A DNA stretch of 23,553 bases from a virus, in IMG/VR virus record IMGVR_UViG_3300028800_001391, positions 1 to 23,553 of that record; one strand, 5' to 3'. This document shows, piece by piece, positions 11,500 through 19,897 of the stretch. Position numbers and translations under genes: made by a program. Numbering within the stretch: the first letter of the stretch is position 1; each line of letters starts with the position of its first letter. The notes under the pieces were generated by a model. The model was not told where the DNA came from and searched no databases. It worked only from the letters and a program-made list of their open reading frames with translations.

Positions 11500-12630
11500 T
11501 TATTTTACGTTGAGTAATGCTGCGTTCAGAGCGGTTCGACTCGCAGGACCGAAATCTGCGCCCTGCCCGTCTATATCATGGATGCCGCGGTCGGTTTGGA
11601 ACACACCGAGCGCGACCTTCGTCTGCGGTCCGAAGGGGCCGAAAACGCCCGCCTTCATATACGTCTGTCCGGCGGCGTTCTTGACCGTTTGGAGGGCTTG
11701 CTGGAGGGCGTGTAGCTCGACTGGGTCGTTGGTAACGCCAAGGTACGTCAGTTGCTTGGTGAACGTGTAATGGAAGGTCTGTGGGGCGACGTAGAGCGGC
11801 TGGATGACCCCGCGCATGGCATACGAGATGACGTAATTGGGCGAGAAGCGCTTCTGGAAAGGAACGTAGTGGTCGAGGATATCCCGCGTCCCGTCTACCT
11901 CCATAGCTGCGAGCATGGTCGCATGAGCAGATCCCGGACCGCAGCCGTTGATGGGGGCGGCCGTGTTCCACGGCGGGCACACGGCGGTGGCGATGTGAAG
12001 GGGAGACACAGTGAGCGCTTGCCGTATGACATCGTCGCCGGCGCCTATACCGGTGGCAATCACCCACTCGTAGAAGACACCGAGACCATTCGCAGCAAGC
12101 TGCGCAACGAACTCCTGCCCTAGGGCCACGATCTCGGGCGGTACGGTCGCGTAGTAGGTCGCCCAGTCCGCGTTCTGATCGTTGGTGAGCTGCGCGAAAG
12201 GGAACGGCCACACGCTCTCCGGTACAAGACCATTCTTCTTTATTGAGGCCCACACCGCCGGCAGGCTATTGCCGTTGGTGGTGGTGCCAGACATCTTCGC
12301 AGTGAACCGGTCGGAGAAGTTGAGCGTGCCGTCGGGGTTGAAGTACCCCTTGCTCCTCATCCAATCGACGAACGGCTGCGGCAGGCGCCCGGCCTTGATG
12401 TCGGCGTCGCCGGTCGTCTCGAGCGTGTCGTCTGCGCCGAAAGAGACACATGCGTCGGTCTCGAATCCTGAGGCCATGTCGCGCTGCCATTCTCCGGGCG
12501 GCTCCGAGGAGACCCAGTTGCCGAGGGCGTTGCGCGCAATCTCGACGAACCCCGTCTCAGCGCCAGCAACGAAGTCGGTCGGCGTGGGTTCGACTATGAT
12601 TACTGCATTCGGGGGAAGTTTTTCGGGCAT
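11500..12630 (-). CDS. Endolysin: cysteine-peptidase-like domain plus peptidoglycan-binding domain
   Basis: 376 residues. The N-terminal ~280 look like a papain-type (C1-like) peptidase of the sort found in phages of uncultivated bacteria. C61 is in FETDACVSFGADDTLET, then come SGTTTNGNSLPAVWASIKKN and VPESVWPFPF. ATAVCPPWN and GCGPGSAHATMLAAMEVDG carry the candidate catalytic His236, and DHYVPFQKRFSPNYVISYAM follows with Asp253 or Asn265 as third-residue candidates. The C-terminal ~75 residues (FGPFGPQTKVALGVFQTDRG, DFGPASRTALNAAL) form a PG_binding_1 domain. No signal peptide is visible, so release would need the adjacent holin. Substrate is inferred as cell-wall peptide; activity on virion or host proteins is less likely given the wall-binding tail. 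Confidence 0.75.
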   Translation of the reverse strand: MPEKLPPNAVIIVEPTPTDFVAGAETGFVEIARNALGNWVSSEPPGEWQRDMASGFETDACVSFGADDTLETTGDADIKAGRLPQPFVDWMRSKGYFNPDGTLNFSDRFTAKMSGTTTNGNSLPAVWASIKKNGLVPESVWPFPFAQLTNDQNADWATYYATVPPEIVALGQEFVAQLAANGLGVFYEWVIATGIGAGDDVIRQALTVSPLHIATAVCPPWNTAAPINGCGPGSAHATMLAAMEVDGTRDILDHYVPFQKRFSPNYVISYAMRGVIQPLYVAPQTFHYTFTKQLTYLGVTNDPVELHALQQALQTVKNAAGQTYMKAGVFGPFGPQTKVALGVFQTDRGIHDIDGQGADFGPASRTALNAALLNVK

Positions 12631-12634
12631 ATGA

Positions 12635-13003
12635 TTATTTTAGCATCATCTGAGGAGCAGGGGTGATTGGCTTGTTGGGGTTGGGGATACGCTCTTCGAT
12701 GATGGTACTCAGTCGCACGAGTTCTCTGCTAAAGGTGTTGAGATTGTCTCCGATTTTATCCACCTTGACGTCGACCGTGTGTATGTGGTTTTCCGCAAGC
12801 GTCATGGCATCTTTTATATTTCCACCCATGTCTGCGAAGCGCCTCTCAACATTCTCGTTGTTTGATATCACCTGTTGCGCGAGAAGCGCAGCCTTCTGCT
12901 GCTCGTCAATCTGCGGCTTCTGGAAGTAAAAGAAAACGGAAAAGATGATTCCGATAATCCCGATAGCAAACATTATGTTACTAGGAGTGAGCCATTCAGC
13001 CAT
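12635..13003 (-). CDS. N-terminally anchored coiled-coil protein (lysis module)
   Basis: 122 residues. A membrane helix at 9-27 (NIMFAIGIIGIIFSVFFYF) is followed by a coiled coil (EQQKAALLAQQVISNNENVE to about 105) and a Pro-rich tail (NPNKPITPAPQMM). This resembles an inner-membrane spanin or a holin-accessory protein, but no partner outer-membrane lipoprotein gene lies inside or next to it. It is the first gene after the promoter-like hexamer at 13039 and directly precedes the endolysin (4 bases apart). Confidence 0.65.
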   Translation of the reverse strand: MAEWLTPSNIMFAIGIIGIIFSVFFYFQKPQIDEQQKAALLAQQVISNNENVERRFADMGGNIKDAMTLAENHIHTVDVKVDKIGDNLNTFSRELVRLSTIIEERIPNPNKPITPAPQMMLK

Positions 13004-13038
13004 ACCTTTTAGAAAGGAAGCGCTTTACTCATGCACTC

Positions 13039-13044
13039 ATTATA
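13039..13044 (-). promoter_or_regulatory. Possible lysis-module promoter (-10 TATAAT)
   Basis: The minus strand has a perfect TATAAT in the 66-bp gap between the tail and lysis modules, about 36 bases before the first lysis gene. The hexamer 17 bases upstream is a poor -35 match, so it would be weak or activator-dependent. Confidence 0.4.
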
Positions 13045-13069
13045 AGGTCCTACTCGTCTGCCTTGGCGG

Positions 13070-13336
13070 TTAGTATGTATAGGCCATCACGCAGTCATTT
13101 GGATTGGTCTCGTCAAACACATCCACCCGGCACCGTTGCCCAGAGGAAAGGAGAGTGACGTCTACGTTTCTCGCTATAGGGACGTTGCGCACAATGGTGA
13201 GAGGGTTCTCCGCGTAGCTGACATCCACGGTATTCGAGTTGACGTGCACGGCGCTAATGAACGCTTTTTTGAAAGTCGCGCGCACCAACTTGCGCTGCTG
13301 TTTCTGGAAGGTGTCGTTCCCCGGTTGAAGGCTCAT
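13070..13336 (-). CDS. Small baseplate/tail-tip associated protein
   Basis: 88 residues, beta-rich: FKKAFISAVHVNSNTVDVSY, NPLTIVRNVPIARNVDVTLL, then SGQRCRVDVFDETNPNDCVM. The pattern of short strands ending in 'G-x-x-C-x-V-D-V-F-D' suggests the small OB-like barrels found at tail tips, though the family is not recognised. It follows the tail-tip gene with an ATGA overlap, so it is translated with it and probably binds to it. Two cysteines (about 68 and 82) could pair. Confidence 0.6.
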   Translation of the reverse strand: MSLQPGNDTFQKQQRKLVRATFKKAFISAVHVNSNTVDVSYAENPLTIVRNVPIARNVDVTLLSSGQRCRVDVFDETNPNDCVMAYTY

Positions 13337-16300
13337 ACGTTGCCCGTATCTATCGTCAGTGAATAATCAGAGTTGTTATTGCCGCCACCCTGTTCGAAGT
13401 CTTGATCATACACGCGCGTCGGACCGTTCACTCCGGAGGTGTTATTGCCGGTGTTGACCACGGTGACCACGTCGAAGAGCTCGGCGCCGACGTTGATGAC
13501 CTGCGTCGAGGCGTTCTGGTTGAGGTACTGGTTGGCATTGATGAGCGCGTTGTTCGCGCGCGTCTGCGCGTCCGCTTGGGTGAGAATCGTGTAGTCGACG
13601 AGCACGAGTTCGCGCACGGTCACGCCTGCCATGAGGGTTGTGGCTCGGGCTGTCGCGGATACACCGCTACCTTGCACCGTCACTTGCGATACGTACTCCT
13701 TATCGGACTGGTCGACGTTCTGCTGGTAGAGCTGGTTGTCGTACGTGTAGGTCGGCTGGTCGGTGGAGTTTAGGAAGAGCGACTTGAACCGACCGAAGAG
13801 GTCGGAGAAGAACCAGAACATGAGGGATGTGGCCAACGCGGTTATATCGCTCTCGATGTCGTCTCCGGCATTGTAGGAAACCGAGGGAAGCGGTTTCCAC
13901 AGAATCGGAGCGACGATTTCTTGCGCGAATAGAGTGGTGTTGGAATCTGCCGAGAATCCCCAGTAACCAGACTTGAGATAAGCGAGGGTCGTATTGTCGT
14001 CGTTCCATGCTGCTACCATAATGCCGTCAATAAAGGCGAACATCTGGCCGTCTATCATTACGATGCGAAAGGTGTGCAGCACCGTCGGGTCGATGTTGAG
14101 CTGGGCCGTGTTCGAAAACTGCGCGTTATACTCCACATCCTCAGCACTGTTATAGAAGCGGTACGTGGTCCCGCTGGCAAGACGCTCGAACCGGCACGTG
14201 ACCAGTGAACCCGTCCCCGTCGTGCCGTTCCATAGGAGATGGAAATAATAAGCGGTGGTGGGACTTGTGGCGCTGTTTGACCTAAATATGAACTGAAATC
14301 CTGCAGCACTTGCAGCCGACGCTGCGATTTTCGCCTGGAAAGATATCTCACCGTTCGACATCTGGTTCGTGCTCAAAAGCGCAGTGTTGCCAGCCGCTAC
14401 ACGCAGCACGCGATTCGTGACGGTGAAGGTTCCGTTTATCTGGGAGATTGTGTAGAGAAGTTCCCGGAACGTGTACACGATCTTGAACGAGAATATCGCG
14501 GCAAGGCGCGCGAAGGCCCTCGTGACCTCGCCCACGTTATTGGAGTTGTTGTATATCGCAAGCTGGAAGTACCGGAACTCTTGCGTCACACTCGCGCTTG
14601 CTCCGAGCCCAACCGAGAACGCGCCCTGCATCGAGGGGGTGGCTGCAACATTCGACTGTATCGAATAGTGACCACTACTACTGTTCTTGAGGAGATAGGA
14701 CTGCGTAGCGGGGTCGTAGGTTGAGAGCTCGTTACCCGAACTGACGCCCGGCGAAAATATAAAGTTGAAGTCCCAATACGAGTATCTTCGAACGACGACC
14801 ATGTACCAATCGAGGTTAGTCATCGTCGTAGGAAGAGAACCGCTGTCTATCGTGGTCTTGGAACCGGAGACGTTCTTCACCACCGCCCACGTGCTGTGTA
14901 ACGTGTCGATTTCGCAGCGTAGCCAGTTATTTGAATCGACGTACATGCCATACACGTACACGGTTCCGAGCTGCGTGTTTAGAAAGAAGACGCGCATGAG
15001 ATGGCCGAAGGTGTTGTTTTGCACGTTGGCGAGGACCATAGTCGCCTCGGCCCCCGAGTTCAATCCGGACACGGCGTTGGGAGCAGCCTGGAACGTCCAC
15101 GTTCCAGCGATTTGATTCCAGTTCTGGTTCGTCGTCCCGTCGAATATGTCGGTATAGAATACCGGCCCGACGAATTGGTATCCGAAGCGGGTGACGGTAG
15201 TTTTCATCTTCTTGTAAAGGTCGCGACCGACGATGAGCACGTCGTTGGAGGTTCCAGAGACTTGCTGTTGTATGTCGTCTATAAAGTAGATATTCCTCGG
15301 CACCACCTCTGGAATGCCGTTTGAGGCGTAGTATCCCTGCCACAGTACAATTTTCCGATTGCGCATGATTGCTGCGGCGCCGGGACCAGTGGGAGAAGCG
15401 CCTACCCACTTGTTGTTCGCGTTGCCGAGTTTTATCGAAATGCTTGAGGGCTGCCCCGCCTGCTCCGATATCGAGTACCCGATGATGTCGGAAGATATAT
15501 CGGCGGTGATGCTGTTCTGCACGTACTGCCACAAATAGCCTGCGCTCCCCCCTAAGTACCAATACGCGCCTTGCGGAACGAAGGAGGCGGTTGTGCCAGC
15601 GTTGAATTCGGTACCGTCTGTGTACACGAACACGGAAGGGTACGAGAACGTTTTTCCGTCGTCGGACTGTATCAGCATGCAATTCGTGTGCGTCGTAACG
15701 ACCGCGGAACTGCTGCCCTGCGCCGTTTGCGAGACAGAGTCGACAAGAATCGCACGCATGGTGATGTACGCCATCGAACCCTGTACCGTCGCCACGGGGT
15801 CGAGGAATTGGTTTTGATTCAATGAATTGGTGGAGCCGACAGGCATGACCGGTATGGGAGGTGCCCAGAGGTCGGCGCTGGTGTTGTTGAGGCTGTTCAG
15901 TATCGCCGTCACCCATATTGAGAAGTTCTGGTTTGATCCTGCGGACCCGAGAATGTTATGGAAGCCAGAGAACGCGACATACTGAACCCCATTGAGGTAG
16001 AAGGAAGTGAGCCCCTGTATCGTCCAATCGAACGAATCTGCGTCGTTATACGCCCACTGCACCTGAGTGCCGAAAGCGGAGGATTGGTCCTGGAAGACAT
16101 AGAAGATGTCGTAGCCTGTAAATCCAGAAGCGAAGGTGTGGCTGTTCGGCTTGATGTACGCGCACCCCGAAAACATGATGCCTCCGACGTTCCTACTTTG
16201 GAGAGCTGTTATGGAAAGGTTGTCAGTGGGGTAGTTGGTGTTCGGCATGGAGCTGGCAGTCGTGGTGTTTGAGCTCCACGTCACACCACCGTCATCGGAG

Positions 16301-16764
16301 AATTGGTGCACGATCTGCACGTTGGTGGCGTCGCTAATGAGGTTCTTAAAATAGAAGACGTCGACACGGTAGCTGCCGGCGAACCAGTCCGACACTGATA
16401 TCGCCACTTGGTTCGTTGTGGGCGTGAGTCCGGAACTGGTATCCAGTGTCACGGACGTGGGCCACACACCAGCGACCGCATTCAAATCAGGTGCCTTGAG
16501 GAATACGACGTGACCGCTACCGTCGAATCCGGCAGCGAGCATCGCACCATCGGGCGCCAGTACCATACCTCCCCGGTTGAGCGGAAGACCGCTCCCATTG
16601 AAGAGTTGTGCATTCGGCTGGATGGTGTCGTCGACGATTTGGCACGTGAAATACGGTCGAACGGTGAAACTCTGCTGGAGGGCGAGCAGCGTGCTGGTGA
16701 GCCACTTGTATCCCGAGGTGGTTAGCGTCGCAGCGAAGTCCTTAAATGTGCCAGTGGTGCTCAT
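13333..16764 (-). CDS. Large tail-tip protein with Asp-box and lectin-like domains
   Basis: 1143 residues, the longest gene. The N-terminal ~420 are beta-rich with two Asp-box motifs of sialidase-type propellers (S156-D-D-G-G-V-T-W163 and S366-D-D-G-K-T-F). A hub-like segment at ~425-520 (SSISIKLGNANNKWVG, FIDDIQQQVSGTSNDVLIVG) resembles tail-associated baseplate proteins. About 530-740 and 790-970 look like two concanavalin/LamG folds (for example WLRCEIDT, FAFIDGIMVAAWND). The C-terminus (about 990-1143) is again hub-like, with YVSQVTVQGSGV and QTRANNALINANQYL. It probably combines tail-tip assembly with binding of host surface glycans. Sialidase catalytic residues were not identified, so enzyme activity is not claimed. 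Confidence 0.75.
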   Translation of the reverse strand: MSTTGTFKDFAATLTTSGYKWLTSTLLALQQSFTVRPYFTCQIVDDTIQPNAQLFNGSGLPLNRGGMVLAPDGAMLAAGFDGSGHVVFLKAPDLNAVAGVWPTSVTLDTSSGLTPTTNQVAISVSDWFAGSYRVDVFYFKNLISDATNVQIVHQFSDDGGVTWSSNTTTASSMPNTNYPTDNLSITALQSRNVGGIMFSGCAYIKPNSHTFASGFTGYDIFYVFQDQSSAFGTQVQWAYNDADSFDWTIQGLTSFYLNGVQYVAFSGFHNILGSAGSNQNFSIWVTAILNSLNNTSADLWAPPIPVMPVGSTNSLNQNQFLDPVATVQGSMAYITMRAILVDSVSQTAQGSSSAVVTTHTNCMLIQSDDGKTFSYPSVFVYTDGTEFNAGTTASFVPQGAYWYLGGSAGYLWQYVQNSITADISSDIIGYSISEQAGQPSSISIKLGNANNKWVGASPTGPGAAAIMRNRKIVLWQGYYASNGIPEVVPRNIYFIDDIQQQVSGTSNDVLIVGRDLYKKMKTTVTRFGYQFVGPVFYTDIFDGTTNQNWNQIAGTWTFQAAPNAVSGLNSGAEATMVLANVQNNTFGHLMRVFFLNTQLGTVYVYGMYVDSNNWLRCEIDTLHSTWAVVKNVSGSKTTIDSGSLPTTMTNLDWYMVVVRRYSYWDFNFIFSPGVSSGNELSTYDPATQSYLLKNSSSGHYSIQSNVAATPSMQGAFSVGLGASASVTQEFRYFQLAIYNNSNNVGEVTRAFARLAAIFSFKIVYTFRELLYTISQINGTFTVTNRVLRVAAGNTALLSTNQMSNGEISFQAKIAASAASAAGFQFIFRSNSATSPTTAYYFHLLWNGTTGTGSLVTCRFERLASGTTYRFYNSAEDVEYNAQFSNTAQLNIDPTVLHTFRIVMIDGQMFAFIDGIMVAAWNDDNTTLAYLKSGYWGFSADSNTTLFAQEIVAPILWKPLPSVSYNAGDDIESDITALATSLMFWFFSDLFGRFKSLFLNSTDQPTYTYDNQLYQQNVDQSDKEYVSQVTVQGSGVSATARATTLMAGVTVRELVLVDYTILTQADAQTRANNALINANQYLNQNASTQVINVGAELFDVVTVVNTGNNTSGVNGPTRVYDQDFEQGGGNNNSDYSLTIDTGNV

Positions 16765-16765
16765 A

Positions 16766-17182
16766 TTATTTTCTGGTGCCGAAGACCTCGTGCTCTGTTT
16801 CGTTTATGAATTGCTCCTCAATGACCTCACCGTCCTTGATGATGCCGACCGCCCGACCCAGAATCTTGGTCTGCCTCTTGCCGTCCAATATGAGCGCCTG
16901 GCTGCGCACGGCCTGGTATGCCTGGCACCCGCTCGGAACGTCGACATGCGCGCGTAGATCCCCGTGATGCACCCACAACGTCGAGACAGGGAACTTGCAC
17001 ACGAACACCGTCTTAGTGGCACCGAAGTATGCGACGCGCATTTCCTCGGCGATTGCCGACCAGTTGATTTCCTTTTCGGTAAGACTCGAGCCATCATCGA
17101 ACTCGACCTCAAAGAACGAATCGGCGGGCAACCCACGCTCCTCGAGCGTCTTGTTTGTGCATGGTATGTTGTCTGCGATCAT
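16766..17182 (-). CDS. Tail-region protein, unknown function
   Basis: 138 residues, mixed alpha/beta: TNKTLEERGLPADSFFEVEF, LTEKEINWSAIAEEMRVAYF, then VFVCKFPVSTLWVHHGDLRA and QAYQAVRSQALILDGKRQTK. The C-terminal half has strands and a basic loop and ends FGTRK. No family is recognised. It begins in an A/T-rich leader and lies between the tail-tip gene and other tail proteins, so a tail or baseplate role is likely from context. Confidence 0.65.
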   Translation of the reverse strand: MIADNIPCTNKTLEERGLPADSFFEVEFDDGSSLTEKEINWSAIAEEMRVAYFGATKTVFVCKFPVSTLWVHHGDLRAHVDVPSGCQAYQAVRSQALILDGKRQTKILGRAVGIIKDGEVIEEQFINETEHEVFGTRK

Positions 17183-17186
17183 AAAA

Positions 17187-17723
17187 TTAGCTGGACCATT
17201 CGTACTCTATCGAGATGCCGAAGGTGTAGGACGCCGTGCCAACCGCGTCGGGTATCTCGGAGTAAGAGGCTATCTCAATGAACCCGACGCCGTTCGTGTC
17301 AGTTCCCGCGCGTATCTGCGGCGTCGACGTCCCGGCGCTTCCGAACTCGGGGACGTAGAAGTTCCCCTGTGCGCCGACGGCGGTGTCGAGGCCGATGTAA
17401 CGTGAGTATAGACCGGGCGGTGTGGCATTTTCTCCATAGCCATTTTCGTATACACGTATCCACTCCTGCGCACTCACGGATTTGGTAGCCGTGTGCGAGC
17501 CCGGGTCGACCGTGTCGAAGGTGGTCACGCGCACGTTCACGGCCGACGCGATGCCGGCCGCCGCGGCGTAATTGTTGTATATACGGAAAATCAGTATGTT
17601 GGAACTCTCGCCTTGGAGCACCGGGAGGTTGTTCCCACCGAGTGTGGACTGCACGTACGCCGCGGCCGCGAGCACGTCGTACGGCGTTACGCTTCGGCGG
17701 AACGTGATATCGGGGGCGAGCAT
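17187..17723 (-). CDS. Tail-associated structural protein, unknown
   Basis: 178 residues, beta-rich and free of cysteine, with segments ESSNILIFRIYNNYAAAAG, ASAVNVRVTTFDTVDPGSHT, GLYSRYIGLDTAVGAQGNFY and a final FGISIEYEWSS. The ‘N-I-x-I-F-R-I-Y-N-N’ pattern and Gly/Thr/Ser-rich loops suit a beta-sandwich structural protein of tail or baseplate. Start leader TAAACTAATCAT has no Shine-Dalgarno sequence. Function is inferred from position only. Confidence 0.65.
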   Translation of the reverse strand: MLAPDITFRRSVTPYDVLAAAAYVQSTLGGNNLPVLQGESSNILIFRIYNNYAAAAGIASAVNVRVTTFDTVDPGSHTATKSVSAQEWIRVYENGYGENATPPGLYSRYIGLDTAVGAQGNFYVPEFGSAGTSTPQIRAGTDTNGVGFIEIASYSEIPDAVGTASYTFGISIEYEWSS

Positions 17724-17727
17724 ATGA

Positions 17728-18177
17728 TTAGTTTACCAGCTGTGTGGCCTCGGTGACTTCAATTTCTGCGAGTAGGTACGGCTTCTGGACCGTCGAGTAC
17801 TGCGGAATGATGAGATTGAAGTTGGTGAAGTACACACCGTATTGGGCGCTCGGCCCGGGTGAGAGGCCCATCGGATCCACGAACTGCAATACTTGCGCAA
17901 TCTTCCCGTAACTCGTCTCGAGGGCCTGCTCCTGCGTGTCCCAGCTTTGCGTGATTCCATCAAGATAGGGAAGCGACGTCGGCGCCCAATTCGCGAGGAT
18001 GAGCGTCATGTCATACACACGGATGCCGGGACCCTTGTCGATAAAGTTGAGGCGCACGATGTTGCCAGCGAGCTGCGAGGAGAACGCGCGCTGCCACTTC
18101 CGGTTGTACGTGTTCATGGCGACGGGGTACTTGTTACCGTCGAGGATTATGTACGGATACATTTTAAGTGCTGACAT
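17728..18177 (-). CDS. Distal-tail-like protein (putative)
   Basis: 149 residues, directly after the tape measure gene, the usual place of the distal tail (Dit) protein. LKMYPYIILDGNKYPVAMNT, then a domain with NRKWQRAFSSQLAGNIVRLN and GIRVYDMTLILANWAPTSLP, resembles the beta-sandwich N-terminal domain of Dit or tail-tube-like hubs. The assignment is from position and strand pattern, not from a clear motif. Leader ends CAATAAT with no Shine-Dalgarno sequence. Confidence 0.5.
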   Translation of the reverse strand: MSALKMYPYIILDGNKYPVAMNTYNRKWQRAFSSQLAGNIVRLNFIDKGPGIRVYDMTLILANWAPTSLPYLDGITQSWDTQEQALETSYGKIAQVLQFVDPMGLSPGPSAQYGVYFTNFNLIIPQYSTVQKPYLLAEIEVTEATQLVN

Positions 18178-18178
18178 A

Positions 18179-19669
18179 TTATTGCGTTCCTTGGAACTGA
18201 CTATAAAGCTGGGCGGCGATTTGTTTAGCGTTTAGTCCGCCAGCACCTGCGGGCACGTTGAGATGGAATGTGTTCACGAGTTGAGTGTACTGGTTTCCCT
18301 TAATACCTGTAGAGAGTGCACTCAAAAGCGAGTCCATGAGACCCGACGAGGCGGCTGTTTGGTCAATGCGGGAAAGGGAGTCGTTGCTAAAACCCACCCC
18401 AGTGGATTGCAAACCCCTCGTGAGAGCGTCGTTCGGTGCCTTGGATCCCCCGAAAAGTGCCTCTAGTTGAGAGATTCCGAACCCTATGGCACTCCCAGTT
18501 GGATTGAGAGCGGTCTTTAAGAGATTGCTCAATCCTCCAGTACCCGCTATAAGATCGAGAACCTTGCCAATAGCAATGGCGATTCCATCAAACACCGAAG
18601 CGATGTCGCTGCTGATGAGAAGCGCTTTGAGTTTGTTCCAGTCGGTAAACCACTGGTTTGTGCCCACATCCGCCTGCTGGAACGCCTGGTCAATGGTCTG
18701 CGAATTCGTCGCTATCGCCTTCGCATCTGCTGCCACTTGCGGAAGATGAGAGGCGTTTGTCTGGAACTGCCCGACCTGCGTTGCGGAAAGCCCGAAGTTC
18801 GTCGCGATGAGGGAGGCACCTGGACCCATCTTGAGCAGCGCATCCGACGTCCTCTGTATCGCAGAAAGCCCTCCGTCCGTGAGTAAGGACTTCTGTATTG
18901 CACCGAATGACGTACCGAGAAGTTCCATAGGACCGACGGCACTCTGAGAAGAAGACGCGAGCACAGCGAATATCTGCTCCGTGCCGGACGCGCCGACGTT
19001 CTTAATCTCGGCGCCGAACGTGGAAATAAGGCCGTTGAAGGTATCAACGTTCTTGTTCACCGCGGGAAGCTGATCGGAGAATCCGCTGAACTGGTTCGCG
19101 AGGTCGGGTATCGTTTCCTTGGCGGCCTCTGCGCTGTGCATGAGGTCGGTGAGTACCTGTATTGCCTGGTCCGTGGTGGTGACACCGAACTGCTTGAATA
19201 TATCTATAGAGGCCGAAGTGATGTCGTTGAGGCTGCCGAAACCTGCGGTCGCGAGTTCGGACATGGCCGCTACCACCGTCTGCTGGTCCGAAACGTTCCC
19301 AAAGATTGCCGAGACCTGCGCCATCGAATTAGCGATGTCCTGCGCGGATTGTGGAACCGTCGTGGAGAGGTTGAGGGCACTCTGACTCATCTGGCCGATT
19401 TGAGTACTCGTCTCGCCCGCCGCAGTTCCGGTCGTCGCCATGGCCGTCTGGAAGTTCACGGACTGCGCGATTGCAAACGCGAACACGGACGCGACGCTCG
19501 ATATAATCGCGGGCGATACTGAGCGACTAAATATCGCGGTCCAGTCCACGGTCTCGTCGTTCATCGCCTCAACGCCACCCTGAACGACATTGAGAGCCTT
19601 TTTCATCGACGACTCAATGCCGGACGTGTCGCCCGTTATGAGTATCTTGAGTTCGTCGAATGCAGCCAT
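18179..19669 (-). CDS. Tail tape measure protein
   Basis: 496 residues, long and helical. It has an N-terminal hydrophobic segment (SPAIISSVASVFAFAIAQSV at about 50-70), Ser/Thr/Gln/Ala-rich repeats typical of tape measure proteins (GTAAGETSTQIGQMSQSALN; STTVPQSAQDIANSMAQVSA), and a second hydrophobic region near 360-400 (FDGIAIAIGKVLDLIAGTGG). It sets tail length; at about 0.15 nm per residue the tail would be roughly 75 nm, a short siphovirus tail. It lies directly after the tail assembly chaperones and before the distal-tail candidate, the standard order. No lytic domain is seen. Confidence 0.85.
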   Translation of the reverse strand: MAAFDELKILITGDTSGIESSMKKALNVVQGGVEAMNDETVDWTAIFSRSVSPAIISSVASVFAFAIAQSVNFQTAMATTGTAAGETSTQIGQMSQSALNLSTTVPQSAQDIANSMAQVSAIFGNVSDQQTVVAAMSELATAGFGSLNDITSASIDIFKQFGVTTTDQAIQVLTDLMHSAEAAKETIPDLANQFSGFSDQLPAVNKNVDTFNGLISTFGAEIKNVGASGTEQIFAVLASSSQSAVGPMELLGTSFGAIQKSLLTDGGLSAIQRTSDALLKMGPGASLIATNFGLSATQVGQFQTNASHLPQVAADAKAIATNSQTIDQAFQQADVGTNQWFTDWNKLKALLISSDIASVFDGIAIAIGKVLDLIAGTGGLSNLLKTALNPTGSAIGFGISQLEALFGGSKAPNDALTRGLQSTGVGFSNDSLSRIDQTAASSGLMDSLLSALSTGIKGNQYTQLVNTFHLNVPAGAGGLNAKQIAAQLYSQFQGTQ

Positions 19670-19673
19670 AGTT

Positions 19674-19897
19674 TTATTTTTTCCTAATCACTTTCGGTAT
19701 GCCTGCCATGATGTTGAACATGTCGAGGTCGGTGACTCCCTGGTCCGCCGACTTCGCCGGCGCCTTCCCTACCCAGTACGAAAGGTAAGAACTCAGCTGG
19801 CCGAGGGTCAGCTGGGATATCTCCTGCGGAGTCCACCCAGTGCGTGCGGTGACTACGTTGAAGATGACGCCCCAGTCGTTTCCCCCTTCGCTTTTTC
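19674..19897 (-). CDS. -1 frame extension of the tail assembly chaperone (gpT part)
   Basis: The frame -1 to the chaperone continues as SEGGNDWGVIFNVVTARTGW then TPQEISQLTLGQLSSYLSYW and a basic end (IMAGIPKVIRKK). The 'TGW-(S/T)-P-x-E-I' pattern and position before the tape measure are typical of gpGT-type fusions. It has no usable start of its own and would be made by -1 frameshifting within the last ~12 codons of the upstream frame, where an A5 run (19893-19897) and a G5 run (19883-19887) are candidate slip sites. Neither is a classical X-XXY-YYZ heptamer. The fusion would be about 188 residues. Confidence 0.75.

Noticed and set aside
16051-16067. Apparent fourth copy of the 17-bp palindrome (ACTGCACCTGAGTGC)
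   Set aside because: One arm is altered and the centre is longer; it lies in the tail-tip gene and looks like chance similarity.
13402-16725. Several 70-120 codon plus-strand frames inside the tail-tip gene
   Set aside because: They are antisense readings of one long intact gene with matching motifs; none has a leader or recognisable domain.
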